A DNA stretch of 36,129 nt, from positions 1 through 36,129 of the forward strand of contig MGVS01000030.1 in the NCBI GenBank assembly GCA_001800605.1, written 5' to 3'. This stretch comes from Elusimicrobia bacterium RIFOXYD2_FULL_34_15. GTDB lineage: Bacteria > Elusimicrobiota > UBA8919. How positions within the stretch are numbered: position 1 is the stretch's first letter; the number at the start of each line of letters is the position of its first letter. The translations under genes were made by a program, and so were the position numbers. Under the pieces are notes generated by a model. The model was not told the DNA's origin. It was given only the letters and a program-made list of their open reading frames with translations, and did not search any database. Positions 22,417-30,179 of this stretch are shown here, one piece after another.

Positions 22417-22962
22417 ATGACTGAGAAACTTGATGAAAACCTTGTTGAATTAATAAAGACTTTTGAATCCTCTAATCTTGTATGGGAAAAAATATTGGAG
22501 AACGACCAGTTTGAATGTGAAAAAAAGATTAAAGAAGTTGAAAAACAAAATCAACTAATAAAATTTGAACTAGAAAATCTCAAACAACAATTTAAATTGG
22601 AATCTTCTGAAAAAGCTAAAATTGTATTTCAGGATGAGAAAATTAAATTGGATAAAGTTTTAAAAGAAAAACAGGATGAGTTAAACCGATTAATGATAAA
22701 TTACAAAAATAGGGAATTAGAACTATTGACTAAAATTCAGCAGCTTGAAAATAAGGCGGGAATCAAGAAGGGTGATACTGAGGACGCTGAAATATTAAAA
22801 AGAAGATTTGAGTTTGAATTAAAAGAGCTGCATAGAAATTTTGCAGAAGAAAAGAAAAATATTAACGACAAACATAAAACTGCTATGCTAATATGGAGAA
22901 TTATTGCAGTAACATTTATAATTCTATCTGCTATTGCAATATTATCGCTTTTCAAGGGCTAG
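22417..22962 (+). CDS. Coiled-coil protein with C-terminal TM anchor
   Basis: The 181-residue protein is mostly a Glu/Lys-rich coiled coil (about 15-150). A membrane helix at about 158-179 (WRIIAVTFIILSAIAILSLF) anchors its tail, so the coil faces the cytoplasm. Its N-terminus (LVELIKTFESSNLVWEKILE) resembles that of the protein at 23996 (LAGLKKTITMNKAMWEKVFS), which marks the two as relatives. It follows the TPR/HEAT gene after one base. No biochemical function can be read from the sequence. Confidence 0.75.
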   Translation: MTEKLDENLVELIKTFESSNLVWEKILENDQFECEKKIKEVEKQNQLIKFELENLKQQFKLESSEKAKIVFQDEKIKLDKVLKEKQDELNRLMINYKNRELELLTKIQQLENKAGIKKGDTEDAEILKRRFEFELKELHRNFAEEKKNINDKHKTAMLIWRIIAVTFIILSAIAILSLFKG

Positions 22963-22967
22963 AAATT

Positions 22968-23909
22968 ATGCAAAAAATATCAAGTCAAAACGAATTTTTA
23001 AAACAATATCAGGAAAAAATAAAATCTCAGTTAAAAACGAAAGACGACGAAATTCTAAGATTGAAAATTAGGATTAATGAGCTGAATGACGAACTGAAGC
23101 AGAGAAAACTTGATATCGAATCGGTTGAAATTAAGAATCGCAGTTTAAATGAAGAAATGCAGATGCTGAAAAGCAACTTGAAGGGAGAATGGTCGCAGTT
23201 AGATGAAATGCTGAAATTGAAGGAAAAAGATTTTAACTTTTTAAAGCAAGAATTAGAAAATAGAATTAAAAAATTGGAAGAAGAATATCAGAAAGAGGAA
23301 GTGAAAATAAATATAGTCCGTGAAGAGAAAAAAAGATTAGAACAGCAGATTGAGCAGGCTGAATCCCACTATAGGACTGAAAAAATAAAATTTAATGAAG
23401 AGATTAGTATAAGAGACGAAAAGTTAAAGAAGATTCAAGAATTAGAAAATAAAATAAGAATGTTGGAAGAAGGATTTCAAAAGGAAAAAGATAATGTTAT
23501 CAGTTTAAATGAAGAGAAAAAAAGATTGGAACAACAGATTGGACAGATAAATACTCAAAGCGAATTGGGGAAAATAAAAACTAATGAGGAAATTCAGCTA
23601 AGAGATGAAAAGTTGAAAAAGATTCAGGAATTAGAAAACAAAATTAAAAAATTGGAAGAAGAATACCGAAAAGAAGAAGATAAAGTTAGCAGCACACGTG
23701 AAGAAAAAAACAAATTAGAACAACAAATGGAACAGCTGGATGTAAAAAGCAAATTGGAAAAGATAAAACTTAATGAAGAAATTAAATTTAAAGATGAAGA
23801 AATAAGAAAAGAACAGGCGAAGTATAATCAGAAAGAACAGCAAATAAAGGTTTTAAAGATAGAAATGGATAGAATTGTTGAGAATTTAAAAAAAAGATTG
23901 TCAAAATAA
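22968..23909 (+). CDS. Soluble coiled-coil protein
   Basis: ATG 22968 lies five bases after the previous stop; an earlier in-frame start at 22893 would overlap the membrane helix of that gene in another frame and adds a Cys-rich stretch not seen in relatives. The 313-residue product is coiled coil nearly throughout, with an internal repeat of about 65-75 residues: LENRIKKLEEEYQKEE, LENKIRMLEEGFQKEK and LENKIKKLEEEYRKEE, each followed by EEKKRLEQQ or EEKNKLEQQ. The block LKEKDFNFLKQELENR is shared with the proteins at 23996 and 25323. It is probably a cytoplasmic filament or spacer. Confidence 0.75.
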   Translation: MQKISSQNEFLKQYQEKIKSQLKTKDDEILRLKIRINELNDELKQRKLDIESVEIKNRSLNEEMQMLKSNLKGEWSQLDEMLKLKEKDFNFLKQELENRIKKLEEEYQKEEVKINIVREEKKRLEQQIEQAESHYRTEKIKFNEEISIRDEKLKKIQELENKIRMLEEGFQKEKDNVISLNEEKKRLEQQIGQINTQSELGKIKTNEEIQLRDEKLKKIQELENKIKKLEEEYRKEEDKVSSTREEKNKLEQQMEQLDVKSKLEKIKLNEEIKFKDEEIRKEQAKYNQKEQQIKVLKIEMDRIVENLKKRLSK

Positions 23910-23911
23910 GT

Positions 23912-23940
23912 ATTGACATTTTTCGGAATATTCTTTATAA
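23912..23940 (+). promoter_or_regulatory. Full-consensus promoter before the third coiled-coil gene
   Basis: TTGACA (23912-23917), 17 bases, TATAAT (23935-23940): both hexamers are exact consensus. A strong GAGAGGAGGAG ribosome binding site follows at 23981-23991. This implies high expression of the next gene. Confidence 0.85.
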
Positions 23941-23995
23941 TTTATGGGCGAGTAATTTTATACAAAAAAATGATTTTTTTTGAGAGGAGGAGTAA

Positions 23996-25024
23996 GTGAA
24001 TAATTCTAATTTTGACGAGAAATTAGCAGGACTTAAAAAAACAATAACGATGAACAAAGCTATGTGGGAGAAGGTTTTCAGTGCCCATGAAGATAAATGG
24101 AAGACAAAAATCGAGGAAAAACAAGACGAAATTAGTAGAATTAAAGAAAAAGCAAAGGAAAGAGACGGTGAGCTGACGGATAAGCTTCACGATCACGAAA
24201 GAACGATATTTTCACAAGAAACCGAGATAAAAAATATTAAACGTGATTTAATTGCATTACAAACAGAACTACTCAATGAAAAAACAAAAAGAAAAGAAGA
24301 GCAAAAAAGTTATGAAAACACTATAATGGATCTTCAAAAAGAGATGACCCGAAAAGAAACCTTAGAAAGGGATAAATATAACGACCGTGATGTTATATGG
24401 CAGGCAACAGAAACCAAAAATAAAGATCTGGAAGAAGAACATAAAATAATGAAAAACAGGTTAGTCGAAGAACAGAAAAGATGGGAAGAAGTATTAAGAA
24501 TGAAAGAAGAAAATTTTACGGTTTTAAAGAAAGAGTTGGAAACCAGAGTTAAGGAATGGCAAGCACAGTACCAGGAATATGAGTTAGAAGTTCAGAAGCT
24601 AAGAAAAACGAAAACTAATTATGAAAATCAGATTAAGGAATTGCAGGAAAGGTTTAAATCGCAGGAACAGAAAATGCGCGGTACCATATCGACTGAATCC
24701 AGCGAGATAGAGGATTTAAGAAGGCAGATGCAGCATAATGAAAAAATATATAATGATAGTTTATTAGACAAAGAAAAAGAAATAGAAATGATGAAAAAAG
24801 ATATGGACATATTCCTTAAAGAATTAACAGATGCCGGCGGTGAGAAAAAGTCTGATAGTGAAAGTTCGAAAAAAAGCAGCAATAATAATAATACAGAATC
24901 TATGCCTGATTTAGAGGATGTATTAAAAATAACAGAAGTAGGTGAAGAAAAAGTAGATGAAGGATTAGAAGAAAATACAGAAAAACCAAAAACATCTTTT
25001 TGGAAAAGAATATTGAATAAATGA
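23996..25024 (+). CDS. Highly expressed-looking coiled-coil protein
   Basis: The protein has 342 residues and starts at GTG, three bases past a strong Shine-Dalgarno. It is coiled coil from about 5 to 285. It carries the family blocks MWEKVFSAHEDKWKTKIEEK near the start, MKEENFTVLKKELETRV in the middle, and DKEKEIEMMKKDMDIFLKEL towards the end. The tail is an acidic, Ser/Asn-rich linker with DLEDVLKITEVGEEKVDEG and a final basic TSFWKRILNK, which could be a short docking peptide. It has a consensus promoter and its own terminator, so it forms a single-gene transcript. The function is unknown; abundant scaffold is my inference. Confidence 0.75.
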   Translation: MNNSNFDEKLAGLKKTITMNKAMWEKVFSAHEDKWKTKIEEKQDEISRIKEKAKERDGELTDKLHDHERTIFSQETEIKNIKRDLIALQTELLNEKTKRKEEQKSYENTIMDLQKEMTRKETLERDKYNDRDVIWQATETKNKDLEEEHKIMKNRLVEEQKRWEEVLRMKEENFTVLKKELETRVKEWQAQYQEYELEVQKLRKTKTNYENQIKELQERFKSQEQKMRGTISTESSEIEDLRRQMQHNEKIYNDSLLDKEKEIEMMKKDMDIFLKELTDAGGEKKSDSESSKKSSNNNNTESMPDLEDVLKITEVGEEKVDEGLEENTEKPKTSFWKRILNK

Positions 25025-25060
25025 AGCGACTTTCTATTAAAACTGTTTAAAGGACATATT

Positions 25061-25087
25061 AAAATGCCGAGTTTATCGGCATTTTTA
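25061..25087 (+). terminator. Rho-independent terminator
   Basis: AAAATGCCGA (25061-25070), loop GTTTA, TCGGCATTTT (25076-25085), then T. It closes the gene at 23996. Confidence 0.85.
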
Positions 25088-25088
25088 A

Positions 25089-25322
25089 TGTAAGCCCTTA
25101 GAGGTGATTATAGAGTTATAAGTTTGATAGAATCGTTATATTGCGCGATTATGCCTGCCCGACTAAGTCATTCAGGCGGGCGTTAGTGGGATAGGATAGG
25201 ATTTTTTATTTAATAATTTAACATTTTCTATCGCACAATCCCACAACCCCACTATCGCACCTTTTAATAACTCTATGAACTCTATAAACTCTAAAAACTG
25301 TTTCCGGGGTAAGGTGTAAAAA
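25089..25322. repeat. Repeat-filled gap between coiled-coil genes
   Basis: It holds TAGAGTTATAAG text like 16612-16714, a GCCTGCCCG...CAGGCGGGCG hairpin at 25151-25180, and CTATCGCACAATCCCAC text (25231-25262), which is the inverse of the repeat before pgi. Three dispersed families have landed in one gap. GGGGTAAGG at 25306-25314 serves the next gene. Confidence 0.55.
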
Positions 25323-26093
25323 ATGCCTGACGAAATGAAAGATATCAAAGAAAAATATAATATTGACGGTAAAATAACCGAAGTGAGAAAATCCATAGAA
25401 GAAGGCAAAAAAGCTTTTGAAACGGAATTAACACGTTATCAGGATATGATAAAATCGGTTAAAGTTGAAACCGGTGCGCAGGTTATAAGTTTACAAAAAG
25501 CCATACAGGAAAAGGATGCTAAGATAAACGAACTTAATTTTAATATTGAAACTCTAAAAAATCAAATTTCTCAATTAAAAACTACTATAGGTACCAGAGA
25601 CACTCAGATAGAAAATCTGCAGAGGGAACTTACCGTCCGGGAAAATGTTTTAGAAACAACAAATATGAAAATACAGAAATATGAAGAAGAACTAAGAATA
25701 TTGAATGGCCAGTTAAGCGAGGAACAGCAAAAACATATTGAAATATTCCAAATGAAAGGAAATGATTTCGAATTAATGAAAAAAGAATTGAATCAGGAAG
25801 TGGAAAACTGGCGCGGAGAATGTTCTAAAAGAGAAAATCAAATTATGCTTGCCCAGGAAAACAGGCAGCAATTAAAAAAAGAACTTGATAATTTAATGGA
25901 AGAACTAAAGAGAATAAGATTTGAAACCAAAGAGCAACTTAAACTAAAAGAAGAGCAGATTGCCGGATTAAAAGATGAATTTACAATGAAGGAAAATACA
26001 TGGCAAAGCATATTGAAAGAGAAAGCCGGGGAAATAGATAGTTTAAAAAGGTCTCTGGATGATATGATAAAAGAATTAGTCGCAAAGTATTAG
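25323..26093 (+). CDS. Coiled-coil protein, fourth of the set
   Basis: The 256-residue protein is coiled coil throughout, without membrane helix. The family block appears as MKGNDFELMKKELNQEVENW, and the C-terminal part (WQSILKEKAGEIDSLKRSLD, then DMIKELVAKY) parallels DSLLDKEKEIEMMKKDMD of the protein at 23996. A repeated EKDAKINELN / TRDTQIENLQ phasing suggests internal duplication. It lies directly before the PilB-type ATPase (118-base gap), so a role in its placement or regulation is plausible but unproven. Confidence 0.75.
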   Translation: MPDEMKDIKEKYNIDGKITEVRKSIEEGKKAFETELTRYQDMIKSVKVETGAQVISLQKAIQEKDAKINELNFNIETLKNQISQLKTTIGTRDTQIENLQRELTVRENVLETTNMKIQKYEEELRILNGQLSEEQQKHIEIFQMKGNDFELMKKELNQEVENWRGECSKRENQIMLAQENRQQLKKELDNLMEELKRIRFETKEQLKLKEEQIAGLKDEFTMKENTWQSILKEKAGEIDSLKRSLDDMIKELVAKY

Positions 26094-26211
26094 GAGTAAT
26101 CAAATATTTTCAATCTTTAAAATTGCTGAAAAAAATCAGTGATTTTTTTTTAAAATGAATAAAAAATAATAAAATAAATCTATAGGTATAAGTCAGTGGG
26201 GTTAAAACGAT

Positions 26212-28365
26212 ATGGGAATTAAACATATCTTTGGCGACGAATGGTTAACAGATGTGGTTTTAAAATTACCCAATATTACAGCAGATTTAATCAACGAACT
26301 AAGAGATAAACAATGTACATTTCTATCTGAATACTTAATTGAATCTCAGAAAATCACTGCTGAATCATTAGAAAAGATAGTATTTGAAACTCATAACATA
26401 CCGTATTTCAATCCTGATAAAATAGTTGTTGAAAAATTGGCGCTTTCTTTCATTCCGGAAAAAGTCTGCCGAAGGCATAAGTTAATTCCGTTTCGTTTGA
26501 AAGACGAATTCATAGACGTTGCTATGTCCAATCCTTTGGATTTTATTGCGAAAAATGATGTTCAGGCAGTAACAGGCAGAACTCCGAATCCATATTACTG
26601 CCTGCCTTCAAAGGTAGAAACTTTAATATCAGAACAGTTTAACCCTGAAATAATTATTTATGATCTGCTTGAAAAAGTGGATGAAAAAAATGAAGTTGAA
26701 ATATTAAAGAGTGTTCCAACCGAAAAAGACTATTCTACTTCTGAAAAAATCTTTCCGCCTGTAATAAAATTAGTTAACTCGCTTATCGCTAATGCAGTTA
26801 AAATGCGGGCGTCCGATATTCACATAGAACATGAAGAGTATAATAGCATTGTTCGGTATAGAATAGACGGATTTCTTAAAAATATAATGAAAATACCCAG
26901 AAATATAGCTACGGGACCGCTTGTCTCCCGTATAAAGATTATGGCTGATTTGAACTTAGCCGAACACTTTAAGCCGCAGGATGGCCGGGCCAAGCTGTTA
27001 GTCAACTCTATAGAAATCGGATTGCGGGTTTCCGTATTACCGACTGCCTACGGAGAAACAGTTGTAGTTCGGCTACTTAATCCAAAATCAGCTAAAGTTC
27101 CTTTTGAAGAATTGGGTTTTAAACAGGATATAGCGGCAAGATTAACAAACATACTGAATTCAGAACAAGGGGTGATACTTAATACAGGACCTACCGGTTC
27201 TGGCAAGACGACATCGTTGTATTCGATGTTGAATATGATTAAAAAAGAAAATACTAATATTATTACTATTGAAGATCCTATTGAATACCGTTTGGAAGGG
27301 GTTAACCAGGTCCAGGTAAATGAAAAACAGGGATTAACATTTGCCACTATTTTAAGGTCTGTTTTACGGCAGGATCCCGATGTTATTTTAGTAGGCGAAA
27401 TCCGCGACCAGGAAACAGCGGATATTACTTTCCAGACAGCGTTGACCGGGCATCTGGTGTTTTCAACATTACATACTAACGATACGGTGTCCAGCATTAC
27501 CAGGTTATCGGATATGGGTGTGGAAAGATATAAAATTGCACCTGCATTGCTTGCTATTACAGCCCAAAGATTGGTGCGCAGGCTTTGTCCCGAATGCAAG
27601 GAACCGGTTCCGGCAAAAAGAAATAATTCTGTTTTGATTGAAGTGCTTAAGAGAAATAATTTACCGACAGAATATTTCAAAGCTGTAGGTTGTATAAAGT
27701 GTGATTTTAGCGGGTATAGGGGCAGGCTGGCTATTTTAGAGCTTTTAGAAGTTAATCAGGATATAAAAAATCTTATAATTGCGGGTGAAAAAGAATTTAG
27801 TATCCGAGAAACTGCAATCAGGAATAATTGTTTATGGGCTATGGATTATGATGCATTATGGCATTTGTCGCAAGGAGACACTTCTTTAGATGAAATTTCT
27901 CCTTATTTAGATATAAGTTCCGAGCTTAAGCCTGCTAAAAAAGAATATTCTGCACCGGAAATTAAAAAACCGTCCGTAGCAGTATATAGAAAAAACAAAA
28001 GAATATTGGTTGCTGATGATGACCCTGATATACGCGATATTCTGAAAATATATCTTGAACAAAATGGTTACGATATGGATGAAGCCAACGACGGAAGGGA
28101 AGTAATAGATATAGTTGCACAGAAAATGCCGGATTTGCTTATTTTGGATTTGATGATGCCAAATCTGGATGGTTTTGGTGTTATTCATAGAATTCGTTCG
28201 GGACTAGGGCTGATTAAACTTCCAATTATTGTTCTTACTGCGGTATCCGACCATGAAAGTCAGGAAAATGTAATTAATCTGGGTGCAGATGATTATATTA
28301 TTAAACCATTTAGTCCAAATTTAGTTATAGCTAAGATTAACGCAGCTTTCAGAAGGGTAGATTAG
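26212..28365 (+). CDS. PilB/GspE-type ATPase with C-terminal receiver domain
   Basis: The 717-residue protein is a secretion/pilus extension ATPase. It has an N-terminal MshEN/GspE-N domain (about 30-150, with IPEKVCRRHKLIPF; such domains can bind c-di-GMP), the N2 domain (ASDIHIEHEE and YRIDGFL), and the ATPase core. The core has Walker A GPTGSGKT with Lys332, Asp box ITIEDPIEY, Walker B ILVGEIRDQETA and His box GHLVFSTLHTND. Zinc cysteines are C459, C462, C494 and C497. After a Pro/Lys linker, residues about 600-717 form a full receiver (VADDDPD, Asp646 in LILDLMMPNLDGF, VLTA, IIKPF). Direct fusion of a receiver to the ATPase implies control by phosphorylation. No pilin or PilC genes are in the window. 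Confidence 0.93.
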   Translation: MGIKHIFGDEWLTDVVLKLPNITADLINELRDKQCTFLSEYLIESQKITAESLEKIVFETHNIPYFNPDKIVVEKLALSFIPEKVCRRHKLIPFRLKDEFIDVAMSNPLDFIAKNDVQAVTGRTPNPYYCLPSKVETLISEQFNPEIIIYDLLEKVDEKNEVEILKSVPTEKDYSTSEKIFPPVIKLVNSLIANAVKMRASDIHIEHEEYNSIVRYRIDGFLKNIMKIPRNIATGPLVSRIKIMADLNLAEHFKPQDGRAKLLVNSIEIGLRVSVLPTAYGETVVVRLLNPKSAKVPFEELGFKQDIAARLTNILNSEQGVILNTGPTGSGKTTSLYSMLNMIKKENTNIITIEDPIEYRLEGVNQVQVNEKQGLTFATILRSVLRQDPDVILVGEIRDQETADITFQTALTGHLVFSTLHTNDTVSSITRLSDMGVERYKIAPALLAITAQRLVRRLCPECKEPVPAKRNNSVLIEVLKRNNLPTEYFKAVGCIKCDFSGYRGRLAILELLEVNQDIKNLIIAGEKEFSIRETAIRNNCLWAMDYDALWHLSQGDTSLDEISPYLDISSELKPAKKEYSAPEIKKPSVAVYRKNKRILVADDDPDIRDILKIYLEQNGYDMDEANDGREVIDIVAQKMPDLLILDLMMPNLDGFGVIHRIRSGLGLIKLPIIVLTAVSDHESQENVINLGADDYIIKPFSPNLVIAKINAAFRRVD

Positions 28366-28366
28366 T

Positions 28367-28396
28367 GAGACCGTTGAAAAAGTCATGAACGGTCTC
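28367..28396. repeat. Inverted repeat after the ATPase gene
   Basis: GAGACCGTT (28367-28375) pairs with AACGGTCTC (28388-28396), 12-base loop. There is no T run after it, so it is at best a Rho-dependent or mRNA-stabilising end. A CGATTACACAGAT repeat follows near 28418. Confidence 0.55.
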
Positions 28397-28518
28397 GATT
28401 ACAGTGATTTCTAAAAACGATTACACAGATAATTACCCGATAACCGAAACATTGGAATGGGTAGGGGCTGAGGTAGTTTATTTGAACAACAATATCATTA
28501 GTATAATGACATTAGATT

Positions 28519-28842
28519 ATGGAAAAGAACGTTATTTATATTAGTCCTGAGATTAAGGAAATAATTCCTGTTTATATTGAAAGAAGGAAAAAAGATCTCA
28601 TGGTTATGCATGAAGCGTTATCAAAAAATGATTTAGAAATCATTAAAAAGTTGGGTCATAAAATTAAAGGAACCGGTAGTCTATATAATTTAGATAAAAT
28701 ATCAGCCATAGGTAAGGAACTTGAAATCGCTGCGAAAAATAATAAACCTGAGCATATTAAAAAAATCATTGAAGAATTCTCAGATTTTTTAAATAATCTT
28801 GAGATAAAAATAGTTACCAATGATGAAAATAAGCCAAAGTAG
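28519..28842 (+). CDS. Hpt phosphotransfer protein
   Basis: The 107-residue protein is a single Hpt domain. A long first helix (YIERRKKDLMVMHEALSKND) precedes the phospho-acceptor block KLGHKIKGTGSLYNL with His47, then ISAIGKELEIAAK completes the four-helix bundle. Hpt proteins relay phosphate between receivers. The receivers available nearby are at 18499, 19814, 20491, the tail of the ATPase and the two HD-GYP proteins, so this is the likely hub of a multi-step relay. The start has no strong ribosome binding site. Confidence 0.88.
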   Translation: MEKNVIYISPEIKEIIPVYIERRKKDLMVMHEALSKNDLEIIKKLGHKIKGTGSLYNLDKISAIGKELEIAAKNNKPEHIKKIIEEFSDFLNNLEIKIVTNDENKPK

Positions 28843-29132
28843 GATATTCCGCGTTGGGGTGTTCCAAAAAGGCATAGATGAATGGTCTTGGGCAGGTCTG
28901 CTTCGCGGAATCTTGAAGTAGAGGACACCACGGATTTCGAATCTTTAGAATTTAATTTTTAAGTTTAAAACCTGTCTTGTTAGGGAATTCGGCTATTGAA
29001 TTATTAGAATTTTCTAATGTTATTCTAATGCTATTTTAATGTATGATATCATACATTGGATAAAGTTTCATCAGAATTGCATAAATATTAGTACATAAGA
29101 TTGATGTATTCGCGTTATTTCTTAAATAAAAT
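28843..29132. other. 290-bp regulatory-looking gap
   Basis: The left part carries ATTCCGCG (28846-28853) and CGCGGAAT (28904-28911), probably a decayed repeat. The right part holds the direct repeats and palindrome described at 29012-29057. No coding sequence is supported. Confidence 0.5.
29012..29057. promoter_or_regulatory. Three 11-bp-spaced direct repeats joined to a 20-bp palindrome
   Basis: TTCTAATG at 29012-29019 and 29023-29030 and TTTTAATG at 29034-29041 recur every 11 bases, one helical turn. The last runs into AATGTATGATATCATACATT (29038-29057), a perfect 20-base palindrome. The layout is that of a multi-site regulator region about 75 bases before the HD-GYP gene. Confidence 0.65.
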
Positions 29133-30161
29133 ATGATTAAAATATTAATAGTTGATGATGAAATTTTAATTTGCGAGGTACTGAAAGATTTCTTTGAAAC
29201 AAAGGGGTTTGAAATATTTACTTTGCATAAAGGGGAAGACGTATTAAAAATAGTTGAAAAAGAAAAACCCCATTTAGTATTTTTAGATATGAATTTACCA
29301 GATAAATCCGGGATGGAGCTCCTGCCTGAAATAAAAAAAATTGATTCTACCACAAAAGTAATAATGATTACTGCATGCAGTGAAGAAGAAAAAGTAATCG
29401 AAGCAAAAAATAAAGGGGCAAGCGATTATATAATCAAACCGTTTTCTCTGGCATATATACAGGAAAACATTATGTACAAAGTATACGAGCAATTATTTGA
29501 AGATTTGCGCAGTAAACATAATAAACTAACCAATATATATGAGCAGACATTATTTATTCTTGCGAAAGTTCTTGAAGAAAAGGACCGTTATACTAAAGGA
29601 CATTCTGAAAGAGTGGCTAACTATAGCGTAGATATTGCCAAAGAGTTAAAGCTTCCAGAGAATTATATAAGAATTATATATCAGGCAGGATTATTGCATG
29701 ATATCGGCAAAATAGGCATAAAAAATATTATATTAAATAAACGCGATGTGTTATCAAATAATGAATTTGACGAAATAAAAAAACATACAATAATAGGATT
29801 CGAAATCCTGAATATTTTAAATAATTTTAAAGAACTTTCGGTAATTATACGTCATCATCACGAAAGGATAGACGGCAAGGGTTATCCTGATAATAAAAAA
29901 GGTGAAGAAATACCTCTTTCATCACGAATATTAGCCATAGCGGATTCATACGACGCTATGACATCTAACCGTCCGTATCGAAAAGGAATGGCGCAAGTCG
30001 AAGCAATTAAAAGATTGATAATGAGCAAGGGAACCCAGTTAGACACTATGTTAGTTAATATTTTTGTAAATGTATTAATTAAAAATAAAACAGTAACATC
30101 TGAGGATATAAAACAATTGTTATATAACGATTTGGTAATTCAGTCATTGTATTACCATTAG
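29133..30161 (+). CDS. Receiver-HD-GYP response regulator, c-di-GMP phosphodiesterase type
   Basis: The 342-residue protein is RpfG-like: receiver (about 1-120, LIVDDE, Asp52 in FLDMNLPDKSG, MITA, IIKPF) and HD-GYP domain (about 150-320). The catalytic residues look complete: KGHSERVA, LLHDIGKIGI with H189-D190 and Lys193, RHHHERIDGKGYP and ADSYDAMTSNRPYRK. HD-GYP domains hydrolyse c-di-GMP to pGpG or GMP, so phosphorylation would lower c-di-GMP. It is the better conserved of two tandem copies. The final 20 residues form an extra helix. Confidence 0.92.
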   Translation: MIKILIVDDEILICEVLKDFFETKGFEIFTLHKGEDVLKIVEKEKPHLVFLDMNLPDKSGMELLPEIKKIDSTTKVIMITACSEEEKVIEAKNKGASDYIIKPFSLAYIQENIMYKVYEQLFEDLRSKHNKLTNIYEQTLFILAKVLEEKDRYTKGHSERVANYSVDIAKELKLPENYIRIIYQAGLLHDIGKIGIKNIILNKRDVLSNNEFDEIKKHTIIGFEILNILNNFKELSVIIRHHHERIDGKGYPDNKKGEEIPLSSRILAIADSYDAMTSNRPYRKGMAQVEAIKRLIMSKGTQLDTMLVNIFVNVLIKNKTVTSEDIKQLLYNDLVIQSLYYH

Positions 30162-30179
30162 TTTGAGAAAGAATAGGGT

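Noticed and set aside
22893-22967. Longer start for the coiled-coil protein
   Set aside because: The extra 25 codons overlap the membrane-helix part of the upstream gene in another frame, and there is no ribosome binding site; ATG 22968 follows the stop directly.
27048-27680. 210-codon open frame on the minus strand
   Set aside because: It lies fully inside the ATPase gene opposite the Walker A and B region; the + strand product has all catalytic motifs.
28883-28962. Short open frame starting ATGGTCTTGGGC in the gap after the Hpt gene
   Set aside because: It is only 26 codons, overlaps a decayed inverted repeat and has no ribosome binding site.
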